This document shows positions 29,686-39,764 of a DNA stretch of 64,000 bases, one piece after another. Origin of the DNA: an uncultured Algibacter sp. GTDB taxonomy: Bacteria; Bacteroidota; Bacteroidia; Flavobacteriales; Flavobacteriaceae. Within the stretch, counting starts at the first letter, position 1, and every line of letters starts with the position of its first letter. The position numbers were made by a program, and so were the translations under genes. The DNA is taken from NCBI RefSeq assembly GCF_947495675.1, contig NZ_CANLZX010000002.1, forward strand, positions 124,001 to 188,000, written 5' to 3'. Below the pieces are notes generated by a model that saw only the letters and a list, made by a program, of their open reading frames with translations, ran no database searches and was not told the DNA's origin.

Positions 29686-30624
29686 GTGAAAAAATCAATG
29701 TGGATTATTCTAGTATTGTTAATCACAAATTGTAAAGCTCAAAAAACTGCTCAAACTGAAGTATTTCAACCGCTTTCAACAACAAACTCGAAGGATTCTT
29801 GGGAGTTGGTTAATGAGCTTTCGGATGAATTTAATGGTAATGGAGTAGATTGGAAAAAATGGTATAAGACAGCTAATTTACCTAATACTACGGGTTGGAA
29901 ATGGGATAATGAAGCTAATACTAATGTTAACAATGGTATTGCTGAATTAACTATGAGGCATAATGTCAATAATTTAAATGACGACGGAACTTATTTTAAA
30001 TCCGGCATACTAAAATCAAAAGCAACCTTTACGACAGGATATGTTGAAGCCAGAATAAAAGGAGCTGTAATTGATGTGCTAGGTTCTAAAAATGGTTGGG
30101 GCGTGTGTCCTTCATTTTGGTTGTATAGTGATTTTGATAGAGATGTGGCTGATAATGAAACTATATATTGCGAAATTGATGTTGTTGAGTTGCAGCAGTT
30201 TGATTGGTTTAAAGGTCATCAAGATGATATAAAAGATTCGGATCATAATTTACATTTAGTAAAAAAAATTGACGGAAAGGGTGTTTGGTTTAGACCAAAG
30301 AAGCACGCAGAAGCACAATTGAATAAATATCGGTTAAATGATGACCCAAGTAAAAATTATCATATGTATGGCTGTGAAGTAAATACAGAAGAGATTATAT
30401 GGTACATAGACGGTGTGAAAATAGCAAGCAAACCTAATACAGATTGGTATAGGCCAATGAATGTAACTGCTTCTTTAGGGTTAAGAAGACCTTTTGTTCA
30501 GTTTTCAAACAATGCTAATAGAGCAGTAAATCCTTTAGAAAATGAAGAGGCCAAAGCACAACTTTCTGGTATGCCAACAACAATGTCTATAGATTATATT
30601 AGAGTTTGGACTAAAAAAGAATAA
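29686..30624 (+). CDS. GH16 endo-galactanase (carrageenase/porphyranase-like)
   Basis: The 312-residue protein has a short signal (MWIILVLLITNC, possible lipobox). The beta-jelly-roll region contains ELSDEFNGNGVDWKKW, KSGILKSKATFTTGYVEARIKG, the catalytic CEIDVVE (E163, D165, E168; the ExDxxE form with a beta-bulge), and a late MNVTASLGLRRPF. ExDxxE is used by kappa-carrageenases, porphyranases and several agarases, which cut internal beta-1,4-galactoside bonds. The exact GH16 subfamily is not readable by eye. The GTG start at 29686 supplies the positively charged n-region that the in-frame ATG four codons later lacks. Confidence 0.87.
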   Translation: MKKSMWIILVLLITNCKAQKTAQTEVFQPLSTTNSKDSWELVNELSDEFNGNGVDWKKWYKTANLPNTTGWKWDNEANTNVNNGIAELTMRHNVNNLNDDGTYFKSGILKSKATFTTGYVEARIKGAVIDVLGSKNGWGVCPSFWLYSDFDRDVADNETIYCEIDVVELQQFDWFKGHQDDIKDSDHNLHLVKKIDGKGVWFRPKKHAEAQLNKYRLNDDPSKNYHMYGCEVNTEEIIWYIDGVKIASKPNTDWYRPMNVTASLGLRRPFVQFSNNANRAVNPLENEEAKAQLSGMPTTMSIDYIRVWTKKE

Positions 30625-30639
30625 TTTTTCTAAGATAGA

Positions 30640-32202
30640 TTATATAGAATTAATGAAGTTAGTAAGGTTTTTATCCCTTTCTAGCTTCATTTTTTTTCGT
30701 AACCTATGTCTTGCTACATGCACACTTCCTAATGATATTCCTAAAAGGTAAGCCATTTCTTTACCAGAGAAATTTAGTTTAATCAAGGCGCATAATTTTA
30801 AATCAGAAGAAGAAAGGTTAGGAACCTTTTTTTGAAGTCGTTCATAGAATCCAATATTTTGTTCTTTAAAGCGGGTATTAAAAGCATCCCATAAGCTCAC
30901 AGAACTGCGTTCAATTGATTTTAATAATGATTGAGATTGTTTGTCATTATTAGATTCTTTTATATAATTACTCAAAGTTTTAATAACTTCCTCCTTTTCA
31001 ATAAGTTGAAGTGTATTGGCTGTTAATTCTTTGTTTTTTACATTTATTAGTTCATTTGAATCGCGTTCTTTTCTTTGAAATTTTAAAGATCTCATTCTAG
31101 ATCTAATCATAAATCCGGCAATCACTAATATTAATAGTATAACAAAAAGAATAATTCTAAAACTTAGAATGTTTTCTCTTTGCTTTGCTAATTCTAAGTT
31201 TTTCAGGTTAAGTTGTTCATTCTTTTTTCTTAGTTGTTCTCTAAATGGATTTACAATAGTTAAAAAACCTTTGTTTTTCTCATTTCTTGGGTCTAAATAC
31301 GTATTGCCAATGGCATTAGATTTTTGTTCATATTCATAAGCTTTACTGTACTTACCTAGTTTGAATAGAACCTCGGCATATCTAGAATATAAAAAAGACC
31401 TATAAAATGTTGTTTCACCAAGTACACCGTTAATTTTCGTGAATTTTTCAAAATACCTTTCAGCTAAGTCAAGTTCGTTAGTTTTAAGATATATACAAGC
31501 TATTCTTCCGTAAACTATTAATAAAAAGTTTTTGTTTTTTTTTTTAAGTTCAGATGCAGGTTCAACTTTTTCAAGTTTATTGGCAATGCTATGTAAAAGT
31601 GCTAAAGCGTTATCTAAATTATTGTTCCATTCTTCTAAACTGGATTGTTTTTCATCTAGATATAGTTTTGTAATTACATCTGTTTTAAATTGTTTAGATA
31701 AAATGGAGCAAGTGTCTATATGAGCACTTAAATTATCTTGATCCATTATGCGTTGATTATGCATAACCAAATTATAATGAGATCGGTGTAATTCTAAATT
31801 ACCTATACTTCTTTCGGAATATAATTTTTTATAAATCTCATGAGAATTCATAAAATAAGTACCCGATTCTTCATTTTGTTTAAATAGATAAGTTATAATT
31901 CCAAGTTCTTCTTGTGTCTTAGCTTGGTATAAGTCTTTTTCAAATGCTTCAGATAGTAATGATGCTTCACCTGCGTAACTAAAAGCTTTATCAAAATTTA
32001 ATCTATAACGTTCAAAAGCACTTAAAGTAATAAGTGTTTTTAAAAGTAAAATAGTGTCCTTTTTTAAGGTAGCCTCTTTTTTTATAATCTCTAATTTTAG
32101 AGGGATGGAATCTTTTTGGGTTTTACTACTAATTAAACCTTCATAAAAATGAGTTTTAAATTGTTGTGATTGTAATTCGGTATGAGATATAATGTTAAGC
32201 AA
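30640..32202 (-). CDS. TPR-containing membrane regulator with C-terminal LuxR-type helix-turn-helix
   Basis: The 520-residue protein has a TPR-like helical region (about 1-330), one transmembrane segment (ILFVILLILVIAGFMI), a coiled-coil and a DNA-binding end: LSSSDLKLCALIKLNFSGKEMAYLLGISLGSVHVARHRLRKKM. This is a known Bacteroidota architecture for membrane-bound transcription regulators. It is the only minus-strand gene between 16158 and 47538. The start is uncertain. TTG at 32202 begins in the middle of a hydrophobic leader whose basic n-region (LKRNKAIVFLILL) is encoded in frame further upstream, to an in-frame stop at 32281-32283. No ATG, GTG or CTG lies there. Confidence 0.8.
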   Translation of the reverse strand: MLNIISHTELQSQQFKTHFYEGLISSKTQKDSIPLKLEIIKKEATLKKDTILLLKTLITLSAFERYRLNFDKAFSYAGEASLLSEAFEKDLYQAKTQEELGIITYLFKQNEESGTYFMNSHEIYKKLYSERSIGNLELHRSHYNLVMHNQRIMDQDNLSAHIDTCSILSKQFKTDVITKLYLDEKQSSLEEWNNNLDNALALLHSIANKLEKVEPASELKKKNKNFLLIVYGRIACIYLKTNELDLAERYFEKFTKINGVLGETTFYRSFLYSRYAEVLFKLGKYSKAYEYEQKSNAIGNTYLDPRNEKNKGFLTIVNPFREQLRKKNEQLNLKNLELAKQRENILSFRIILFVILLILVIAGFMIRSRMRSLKFQRKERDSNELINVKNKELTANTLQLIEKEEVIKTLSNYIKESNNDKQSQSLLKSIERSSVSLWDAFNTRFKEQNIGFYERLQKKVPNLSSSDLKLCALIKLNFSGKEMAYLLGISLGSVHVARHRLRKKMKLERDKNLTNFINSI

Positions 32203-32408
32203 TAATATTAAAAATACAATTGCTTTATTTCTTTTTAATTTATTGATAATAAGTGTGTAATGCGTTTTTATGATTTTTTTTTAAAATGATATTGTTAAGC
32301 TAATATAATTAAATAATTCCTCAATGTTAAGTTTTTGTAATAGCATTTTTTAGGTGAAAAGCGAATTAAAATCTAATTTTAGGATGTTTCAAATAATATT
32401 TAGGTGTT

Positions 32409-33983
32409 ATGAGTTTTAGTAAATGGCTTAGTTTGTTTTGCTTCATTTTGACAGTTGGGAATGTTGAGATTTGTAATTCTCAGACAGCAGAGAAGCCCAA
32501 TATCTTACTTATAGTATTAGATGATCTAAATGACTACACCGGTTTTTTAGGAGGACATCTGCAGGTAAAAACACCAAATATGGACGCCTTAGCCAAAGAA
32601 GGTACTGTATTTACTAATGCTCATACCAATGCACCAATATGCGCACCATCCAGGGCAAGTTTCCTTACTGGAATTTATCCACATGTTTCACAAAATTTTT
32701 GGTTTACAGACTGGACAGAAAATGAGGTTTTAAAAAACTGTAAATCGCTCCCACTGTTTATGGGAGATAACGGATATTATACTCTTGGCACAGGAAAGTT
32801 AATGCATCATAGAGTAAAATCTGAATGGCACCAGTATGGAATACCAAACACCTTTGGGCCTTACGCTTTTAACGGAAAAAAAGTGGTTCCGCATCCTATA
32901 ATGCCAAAAGAATATTCAACAGATAAAAATGATGGTCTTTTCACATCGTTAGCCAATGTTCCAAATATCCCTCAAGAGGGTAAGTTTCCTGGATATAATG
33001 GCTGGTTTGATGTAGCCAATCGTAAGCCTTTCAAATACGTAGATGAAAACAACCGAGATTTACTAAATGATGAGCAACATGCAAAATGGGCTGTAGAAAA
33101 GTTAAAGACCTTAGAGAAAACAGAATCAGATAAACCATTCTTTATGGCTATTGGTTTTGTGCGTCCTCATACTCCATTAGTTGCCCCACAAAAGTATTTT
33201 GACATGTATCCTTTAGAGACACTTAAAACACCTGTTATCAAGAAAAATGATACAGATGACACATATTATAGATCAACGTTTCGATGGACACCGCCATGGG
33301 CGAAACACTTAGAAGAATTAGCGGCTTCTTATCCAACACTTAATGATGGTTTAAAGAAATATTTACAAGCTTATTTAGCCTGTGTTAGTTTTGCAGACGC
33401 TCAAGTAGGAAAGGTGTTAACAGCCTTAAATAACAGTAAATTTAAAGACAACACTATCGTAATTTTAACGAGTGATCATGGATATAATCATGGTCAGAAG
33501 GATTTTTTATATAAGAATAATTTATGGGAAGAGAGCACGAGGGTTCCATTAATAGTTAAAGCTCCACAGATACAATCTAGTATTGGTAAACGAATTAATC
33601 ACCCTGTTTCTTTAATAGATGTGTTTCCCACAATTGCCGATTTTTCTAATATCAAGTCAAGCAATTTAAAAACGGTAAACGGTAAACCTTTAAGCGGTTA
33701 TAGCTTAAAACCATTTTTAGAAAATCCCGAACAGGATAATTGGAAAGGGCCCGATGTGGCTTTAACAGTCGTTAGAGGGAATTTTAAAAGCAATAAAGTG
33801 AACGAGCAAAGCTATTCTGTTCGGTCTAAGAAATATAGATATATCCGTTATGTAAATGGTAAAGAAGAACTTTATGATAATGAAAAGGATCCTTATGAGT
33901 GGGAAAATTTGGCAGCAGATAAAAAATATAAAATAATAAAGGAGAATCTGCATCAACAAATGAATTTTCTACTTAGCATTTAA
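32409..33983 (+). CDS. Formylglycine-dependent sulfatase, exported
   Basis: The 524-residue sulfatase has a signal peptide ending near NSQTAEKP, VLDDLNDYTGFLGGH, the maturation motif CAPSR (Cys about 78), TGKLMHH in place of the usual GKWH, and LTSDHGYNHGQKDFLYKNNLWEE. The fold marks resemble the iduronate-2-sulfatase/choline-sulfatase branch more than arylsulfatases, but it is distinct from the pair at 25506 and 36093. It heads a compact run of sulfatase, GH127, sulfatase and FAD oxidoreductase with gaps below 30 bases. Confidence 0.88.
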   Translation: MSFSKWLSLFCFILTVGNVEICNSQTAEKPNILLIVLDDLNDYTGFLGGHLQVKTPNMDALAKEGTVFTNAHTNAPICAPSRASFLTGIYPHVSQNFWFTDWTENEVLKNCKSLPLFMGDNGYYTLGTGKLMHHRVKSEWHQYGIPNTFGPYAFNGKKVVPHPIMPKEYSTDKNDGLFTSLANVPNIPQEGKFPGYNGWFDVANRKPFKYVDENNRDLLNDEQHAKWAVEKLKTLEKTESDKPFFMAIGFVRPHTPLVAPQKYFDMYPLETLKTPVIKKNDTDDTYYRSTFRWTPPWAKHLEELAASYPTLNDGLKKYLQAYLACVSFADAQVGKVLTALNNSKFKDNTIVILTSDHGYNHGQKDFLYKNNLWEESTRVPLIVKAPQIQSSIGKRINHPVSLIDVFPTIADFSNIKSSNLKTVNGKPLSGYSLKPFLENPEQDNWKGPDVALTVVRGNFKSNKVNEQSYSVRSKKYRYIRYVNGKEELYDNEKDPYEWENLAADKKYKIIKENLHQQMNFLLSI

Positions 33984-34000
33984 AATACAACTTAACAAAA

Positions 34001-36085
34001 ATGACAATAATGAAAAACTTACTAATTGTACTATTCAGCCTTATGCTGATGGTTTCATGCAAACAAAACCAAGAAAATGGAACAGATACCAACATTGCCT
34101 TAAATATTAGAACTAGTAAAGACTTGGATTTAAACCCAAGTAAAGGTGCAATAAATACGGCGCATAGTCCGCATGTAAAATTAAAGAGTTTAAATATTGG
34201 AGATTGTCAATGGACAGATGGATTTTGGGCAGATAAATTTAAAGTTGCTGAAGAGGTTATGGTGCCATATATGGGGGAAGTTCTTAAAGGCGATACTGGG
34301 CATGCTTTAAACAATTTTAAAATTGCTGCAGGTTTAAAAGAAGGTGAGCATAAAGGTATGAATTGGCATGATGGCGATTTTTACAAATGGATGGAAGCGG
34401 CAACCTACATTTATGCCATTAATAAGGACGAGAAGATTTTAGAAGAATTAGATGGGCTAATAGAAATAATTGGAAAATCTCAAAAAGAAAATGGGTACTT
34501 ACAAACTCAAACACAACTAAAAAACATAGAGCCTTTTTCAGAAAGAAAGTATCATGAAATGTACAATAGCGGGCATTTGTATATAGCTGCCTGTATTTAT
34601 TACAGAGTTACAGGTAAAACTAACTTTTTAGATATAGCCATAAAACATGCTGATAATCTTTATAGTATATTTCAACCTCAACCAAAAGAATTAGCACGTT
34701 TTGGCTTTAATCAAGTGCAAATAATGGGCTTGGTAGAGTTGTATAGAACCACAAAAGAAAAAAAGTATTTAGAATTAGCTGAGATTTTTATCAATATGAG
34801 AGGAAAGTCTAAGGTTGAACCACATGCAACAGTAAGACATCAACATATAGGGGATATGACTCAAGAAAGAACACCTTTACGAGAATCTGATGAAGCCGTT
34901 GGGCATGCTGTTTTAGCGCTTTATTATTACGCAGGAGCTGCCGATGTGTATGCGGAAACCGGAGAAAAAGCACTAATTGATGCTTTAGATAAGATTTGGG
35001 GAAATATTGTAGACAAAAAAATGTTTGTTACTGGAGCATGCGGACAAAAGCATGACGGAGGTTCTTCTAACAGAGATTTTGTTCATGAGGCATTTACTAT
35101 AGATTATGAAATGCATAATGCACATGCTTATAATGAAACCTGTGCCAATTTATGTAACGCCATGTTTAACTATAGAATGTTAGGCGTAAAGGGAGAATCT
35201 AAGCATGCCGATATTATGGAGTTAGTTTTGTATAATAGCGCTTTATCAGGTATTAGCTTAAAAGGAGACACTTATTTTTACACCAATCCGTTACGAAGAA
35301 CCGCAGACCATAAAATGGGTGTTACAGATTACCCAGACAGAACACCTTATATACCATGCTTTTGTTGTCCGCCAAATTTAGTAAGAACCATAGTGAAATC
35401 TTCGGCTTGGGCATATAGTTTAGCTGAAAATGGAATAGCCGTTAATTTATATGGAGGTAATAAATTAGATACCAAAATGGTTGATGGCTCTAATATTAAA
35501 GTAAAACAAGAAACTAATTACCCTTGGGATGGTAATATAAAAATAACAATCGACGAGTGTAAGGCAGAATCATTTGATTTTATGCTTAGAATTCCTAATT
35601 GGACCACCAGTTATAAGCTAAAAGTTAACGGGAAACCCGTTAATACAAATTCTAAACCAGGAACCTTTGCCATAGTTAATCGTGTATGGAAAAAAGGAGA
35701 TGTAATATCACTTAACCTACCAATGGATGTTAAATTATTAGAAGGAAACCCATTAATTGAAGAAGTTAGAAACCAAGCCGCTATTAAAAGAGGGCCTATT
35801 GTTTATTGTTTGGAATCTCCAGATTTACCTAAAGACACTAGTATTTTAGATGCCTATTTGCCAATAGAATCAAAATTAACGGCTTCTTATAAACCTGATG
35901 TTTTAGGTGGTGTTACCACTATTACAGGAAATGTAAAACTTCGTAAGCAAGAAAAAAATGGTATGTACAGAGAACTTAAAAATATGAAATGGGAAAATCA
36001 TAATGCTCAGTTTGTGCCATACTATGCATGGTCGAACAGAGGGGAGGCAGAAATGAGTGTTTGGTTGCCATTAATATTAAAATAG
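34001..36085 (+). CDS. GH127-family glycoside hydrolase, lipoprotein
   Basis: This 694-residue third GH127 paralogue has a lipoprotein signal (LFSLMLMVSC) and an N-terminal linker of about 40 residues. The family core has NETCANLC and IPCFCCPPNLVRT. It is the most divergent of the three in the stretch ahead of the active site (GACGQKHDGGSSNRDFVHE against GAVGQAHYG in the others), which may reflect another substrate, for instance a sulfated or branched end. It sits between two sulfatases, 17 and 7 bases away. Confidence 0.9.
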   Translation: MTIMKNLLIVLFSLMLMVSCKQNQENGTDTNIALNIRTSKDLDLNPSKGAINTAHSPHVKLKSLNIGDCQWTDGFWADKFKVAEEVMVPYMGEVLKGDTGHALNNFKIAAGLKEGEHKGMNWHDGDFYKWMEAATYIYAINKDEKILEELDGLIEIIGKSQKENGYLQTQTQLKNIEPFSERKYHEMYNSGHLYIAACIYYRVTGKTNFLDIAIKHADNLYSIFQPQPKELARFGFNQVQIMGLVELYRTTKEKKYLELAEIFINMRGKSKVEPHATVRHQHIGDMTQERTPLRESDEAVGHAVLALYYYAGAADVYAETGEKALIDALDKIWGNIVDKKMFVTGACGQKHDGGSSNRDFVHEAFTIDYEMHNAHAYNETCANLCNAMFNYRMLGVKGESKHADIMELVLYNSALSGISLKGDTYFYTNPLRRTADHKMGVTDYPDRTPYIPCFCCPPNLVRTIVKSSAWAYSLAENGIAVNLYGGNKLDTKMVDGSNIKVKQETNYPWDGNIKITIDECKAESFDFMLRIPNWTTSYKLKVNGKPVNTNSKPGTFAIVNRVWKKGDVISLNLPMDVKLLEGNPLIEEVRNQAAIKRGPIVYCLESPDLPKDTSILDAYLPIESKLTASYKPDVLGGVTTITGNVKLRKQEKNGMYRELKNMKWENHNAQFVPYYAWSNRGEAEMSVWLPLILK

Positions 36086-36092
36086 TTATTCA

Positions 36093-37727
36093 ATGAAAAT
36101 CCTTTTTTACTCCCTTTTAATATCAGTTTTTTTGGGTTGTCAAAACAAACCGCAAGAAAAGAGTAAGCCGCCCAACATCCTTTTTATAGGTATTGACGAC
36201 TTACGTCCAGAGTTGGGTTGCTACGGCTCAGACATTGCGGTTAGTCCTAATTTAGACAAGTTAGCAAGTGATGGATTGCTTTTTGAAAATGCTTATTGTC
36301 AACAAGCCATTTGCGGACCATCAAGAGCAAGTTTATTAACGGGTATTCGTCCAGAAACCAGTGGCGTATTTCATAACTACATTAAATTTAGAGAAGTAAA
36401 CCCCAATGTAGTAACACTTCCTCAACACTTTAAGAACAACGGCTATGAAACTGTATATACAGGTAAAATATTTCATCATGGAGATTTAGATGAAGAAAAA
36501 TCTTGGAGTAGACTACCGGCATTAGATAGTATGACCGCCAAAGGCATTAAAAAACCCATTGGATTTGCATTAGTGAAGAACATTAAAGAGCGAGCAGAAA
36601 CCAAAAAAGCCATGGTTAAAAAATATGGTAAAGTCGCCAAATATGGACTTGCTATGGGGCAAGCTTATGAAAGTGCTGATGTGCCAGACAACACTTATGG
36701 AGATGGTTACCATACTGAATTAGCTATTGCCACCATGAAAGAAATGATTGCTAAGGGAGATAAACCTTTCTTTTTAGGATTAGGATTTAACAAACCGCAC
36801 CTTAATTGGGTGTCGCCAAAAAAATATTGGGATTTATATGATAGAGAAAAAATAAAGCTTTCTACACAAACCGAAAGTCCTGAAAATGGAGCAACTATGG
36901 GATTACACCCATCATTTGAATTGCGAGTTAGAAGCGGCATCCCTAAAAAAGGAGAAATAGATGATGAATTGGCTTTAACCTTAAAACATGCATATTTAGC
37001 CTGTGTGAGTTATGTAGATGCTCAAATTGGCAAAATGATTACCGCTCTTGAAGAAGCTGGTGTTAGAGACAACACTATTATCATAGTTTGGAGCGACCAT
37101 GGTTGGCATTTAGGCGATATGGGAATTTGGGGTAAAGCAACCAACTATGAAATAGCAACTCGTGTACCGATGATGATTTGGACACCAGATATGCCTAAAG
37201 AAAGTCAAGGAAAAACTACTAATGCGTTAGTAGAATTAATTGACATGTATCCTACCCTAACAGAATTGGCTGGAATAGAAACCCCAACACACGTTGAAGG
37301 CACAAGCTTTAAAACATTAATAGAGAACCCTAATGCGGAATGGAAAACAGCTGCATTTAGTCAGTTTCCTTCTCCTGCTTTAAGAGAATGGGGAGCATTT
37401 CCTATTAGACCATCAATGCGAGAAACCTATTTTGGACCTTTGCTTAAAGAAGTTGAAGGAAAAATTAAAGCACAACAAGGAAAAAAATGGGATAGAGACT
37501 TATTTGAAAACAATTTAATGGGCTATGCTATGAGGACACAGCAACACAGATTTATTGTATGGAAAGATAGAACAAAGCCAAATACCGAACCTGTTTTTGT
37601 AGAATTATACGATCATAAAACAGACCCTTTTGAAACTAAAAACATTGCCAAAAACAATTCCAAATTAGTTGATGCTCTTATGGTTCAATTCAACAAAGGA
37701 TGGAAAGGTAATACACCAAAAATTTAA
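36093..37727 (+). CDS. Iduronate-2-sulfatase-like sulfatase (S1_7-like), lipoprotein, second copy
   Basis: The 544-residue protein has lipobox SVFLGC, GIDDLRPELGCYGSD, the maturation motif CGPSR (Cys about 74) and WSDHGWHLGDMGIWGKATNYE. It is highly similar to the product at 25506 along the whole length, so the two are likely duplicates. The maturation motif differs between them (CGPSR here, CSPSR there). It starts 7 bases after the GH127 stop. Confidence 0.9.
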   Translation: MKILFYSLLISVFLGCQNKPQEKSKPPNILFIGIDDLRPELGCYGSDIAVSPNLDKLASDGLLFENAYCQQAICGPSRASLLTGIRPETSGVFHNYIKFREVNPNVVTLPQHFKNNGYETVYTGKIFHHGDLDEEKSWSRLPALDSMTAKGIKKPIGFALVKNIKERAETKKAMVKKYGKVAKYGLAMGQAYESADVPDNTYGDGYHTELAIATMKEMIAKGDKPFFLGLGFNKPHLNWVSPKKYWDLYDREKIKLSTQTESPENGATMGLHPSFELRVRSGIPKKGEIDDELALTLKHAYLACVSYVDAQIGKMITALEEAGVRDNTIIIVWSDHGWHLGDMGIWGKATNYEIATRVPMMIWTPDMPKESQGKTTNALVELIDMYPTLTELAGIETPTHVEGTSFKTLIENPNAEWKTAAFSQFPSPALREWGAFPIRPSMRETYFGPLLKEVEGKIKAQQGKKWDRDLFENNLMGYAMRTQQHRFIVWKDRTKPNTEPVFVELYDHKTDPFETKNIAKNNSKLVDALMVQFNKGWKGNTPKI

Positions 37728-37753
37728 ACTACAACCAAACGCGTAATAAGATT

Positions 37754-39682
37754 ATGAAAAGAAGAGAGTTTTTCAAAAAAGGAACAACAGCAGCAGTTGC
37801 TGCCGGTGTTATTCCAATAGTTAGTGCCTCATGTGCAGCCGGATCAAAAGAAATTGTTTATGATAGATCATCAGATCAATGGTATCATTTAGGAACTGGA
37901 AAATCAGGCTACAATTCAAGAAAGAAATCAGAAGATTATGATGTGGTTGTAATTGGTGGTGGTGCTGCAGGTATGTCTGCTGCTGTAGCTGCTGCAAGAA
38001 ATGGTTCTAAAACCGTTTTAGTTCAAGACAGACCCGTTTTAGGCGGAAACGCTTCTAGTGAAATACGAGTGCATTTAAATGGTGTAAACCACCTAAGAGA
38101 TGGACGTGCAGAAAGAGAAACTGGAATAATAGAAGAAATCTTATTACACAATCGTTTTGAGAACGAACAAGAATCGTATCCAGTTTGGGATCATGTTTTA
38201 TATGATTTTGTTGTGCGCGAACCTAACCTTACGCTTATGATGAATACACAAGCGCTTCAAGCTGTAATGGATGGTAAGAAAATAAAGTCTGCCATGTGTT
38301 GGCAAGGTACAACAGAAACTATGTTTACCTTAAATGCCCCAATATTCATTGATTGTTCTGGCGATGGAGGTTTAGCCGCTTCTTCTGGTGCTGAATATAG
38401 AACAGGTCGTGAAGGTAAAGCAGAGTTCAACGAAAAATATGCTCCAGACGAGCCAGACGGATGGCAAATGGGAGCATCCTTATTAATGTCTTCTAAAGAT
38501 ATGGGGAAACCCATGAAATACAACCCACCATCTTATGCAATAAAATATACGCATGAAGGAGCCGACAAGCATAGAAAATTTCATGCCTTTCAAGATGGTA
38601 TTTGGTGGATAGAAGTTGGTAGCGATGATGATATTATTGCCGATTTTGAAAAAAACAGACATAAGTTAATGGGCTATTTACATGGTGTTTGGGATTACAT
38701 TAAAAATTCTGGAAAGTTCCCCGAAGCGGAAAACTTAGCGCTGGATTGGGTAGGTTCTTTCCCAGGAAGACGTGAGTCTAGACGCTTTATTGGAGATTAT
38801 ATTATATCAGAAAAAGATATGACCGAACATAAGCACTTTAAAGATGCAGTTGCTTTTGGCGGATGGTCTTTAGATGAGCATAACCCAGGAGGTATTGAAG
38901 ACATCTCTGAACCACCTAGTTATTTTCATTATAAATTTGAAAAAATTTATGAATTCCCTTTCGCTAGCTTGTATTCAAAAAATGTTTCAAACTTAATGTT
39001 TGCTGGTCGTAATGTAAGTCAAACGCATATTGCATTATCATCTTCAAGAATTATGGCTACCTGTGCATTACAAGGTCAAGCGGTAGGTACAGCAGCAACT
39101 ATTTGTAATAAACGAAATATTACACCAAGAGAAGTAAGACAAAACTATATTGATGAATTGCAAGAGCAATTATTAAGAGATGATGTGTTTATTCCTAATA
39201 GACCATCTAAAATGCCTAATAACTTAATAAAAAAGGCATCAACAATGTTTGCTTCTAATACATTATCTGGAGACATAAAAAATCTAATTAATGGTATTTC
39301 CAGAGATATTGATAGTAATATAAATCATTGGCAATCAGATGGTTTAGATGTTGAAATTCAATTTGAATGGGAAACTCCTATAAACCTCTCTAAGGTTGAG
39401 TTAAAGTGTGATACAAATTTGAAGAGAAACATTATGATGCGAAAGGATAGTAGAAACAATGAAAACTTTGCGAATTCAGTACCAAAAGAGTTATTAAAGT
39501 CTTTAAGCGTACATGGACGTGTAAATGGCTCTTGGGTTGAGTTAGGTAACATTGAAGATAACCGAACACGTTTAATCAAGTTTCATTTTGAATCTAAAAA
39601 AGTAACCGCAATTAAAATAAAAATGACTGAAACTTATGGCACAAAAAATGTTAAGTTATTTGAAGTAAGGTGCTACACTTAA
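37754..39682 (+). CDS. Tat-exported FAD-dependent oxidoreductase with C-terminal discoidin-like domain
   Basis: The 642-residue protein starts MKRREFFKKGTTAAVAAG, a twin-arginine signal, with a Cys (SASCAAG) that could be lipidated. A dinucleotide-binding segment DVVVIGGGAAGMSAAVAAARNG marks the FAD_oxidored family, and FAGRNVSQTHIAL near residue 420 is the second FAD contact. The last 130 residues resemble an F5/8 type C galactose-binding fold. The substrate is unknown. Periplasmic export with cofactor, and its place next to an FMN-binding-like protein and PUL enzymes, suggest redox chemistry on a sugar or algal side-group. Confidence 0.8.
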   Translation: MKRREFFKKGTTAAVAAGVIPIVSASCAAGSKEIVYDRSSDQWYHLGTGKSGYNSRKKSEDYDVVVIGGGAAGMSAAVAAARNGSKTVLVQDRPVLGGNASSEIRVHLNGVNHLRDGRAERETGIIEEILLHNRFENEQESYPVWDHVLYDFVVREPNLTLMMNTQALQAVMDGKKIKSAMCWQGTTETMFTLNAPIFIDCSGDGGLAASSGAEYRTGREGKAEFNEKYAPDEPDGWQMGASLLMSSKDMGKPMKYNPPSYAIKYTHEGADKHRKFHAFQDGIWWIEVGSDDDIIADFEKNRHKLMGYLHGVWDYIKNSGKFPEAENLALDWVGSFPGRRESRRFIGDYIISEKDMTEHKHFKDAVAFGGWSLDEHNPGGIEDISEPPSYFHYKFEKIYEFPFASLYSKNVSNLMFAGRNVSQTHIALSSSRIMATCALQGQAVGTAATICNKRNITPREVRQNYIDELQEQLLRDDVFIPNRPSKMPNNLIKKASTMFASNTLSGDIKNLINGISRDIDSNINHWQSDGLDVEIQFEWETPINLSKVELKCDTNLKRNIMMRKDSRNNENFANSVPKELLKSLSVHGRVNGSWVELGNIEDNRTRLIKFHFESKKVTAIKIKMTETYGTKNVKLFEVRCYT

Positions 39683-39764
39683 ATTTAATTAGATACTGAG
39701 AGACACATTTTATTAACTTACATTAACATAAAGAAAGATTCAAGGTTTTATTTTCACCATATAT

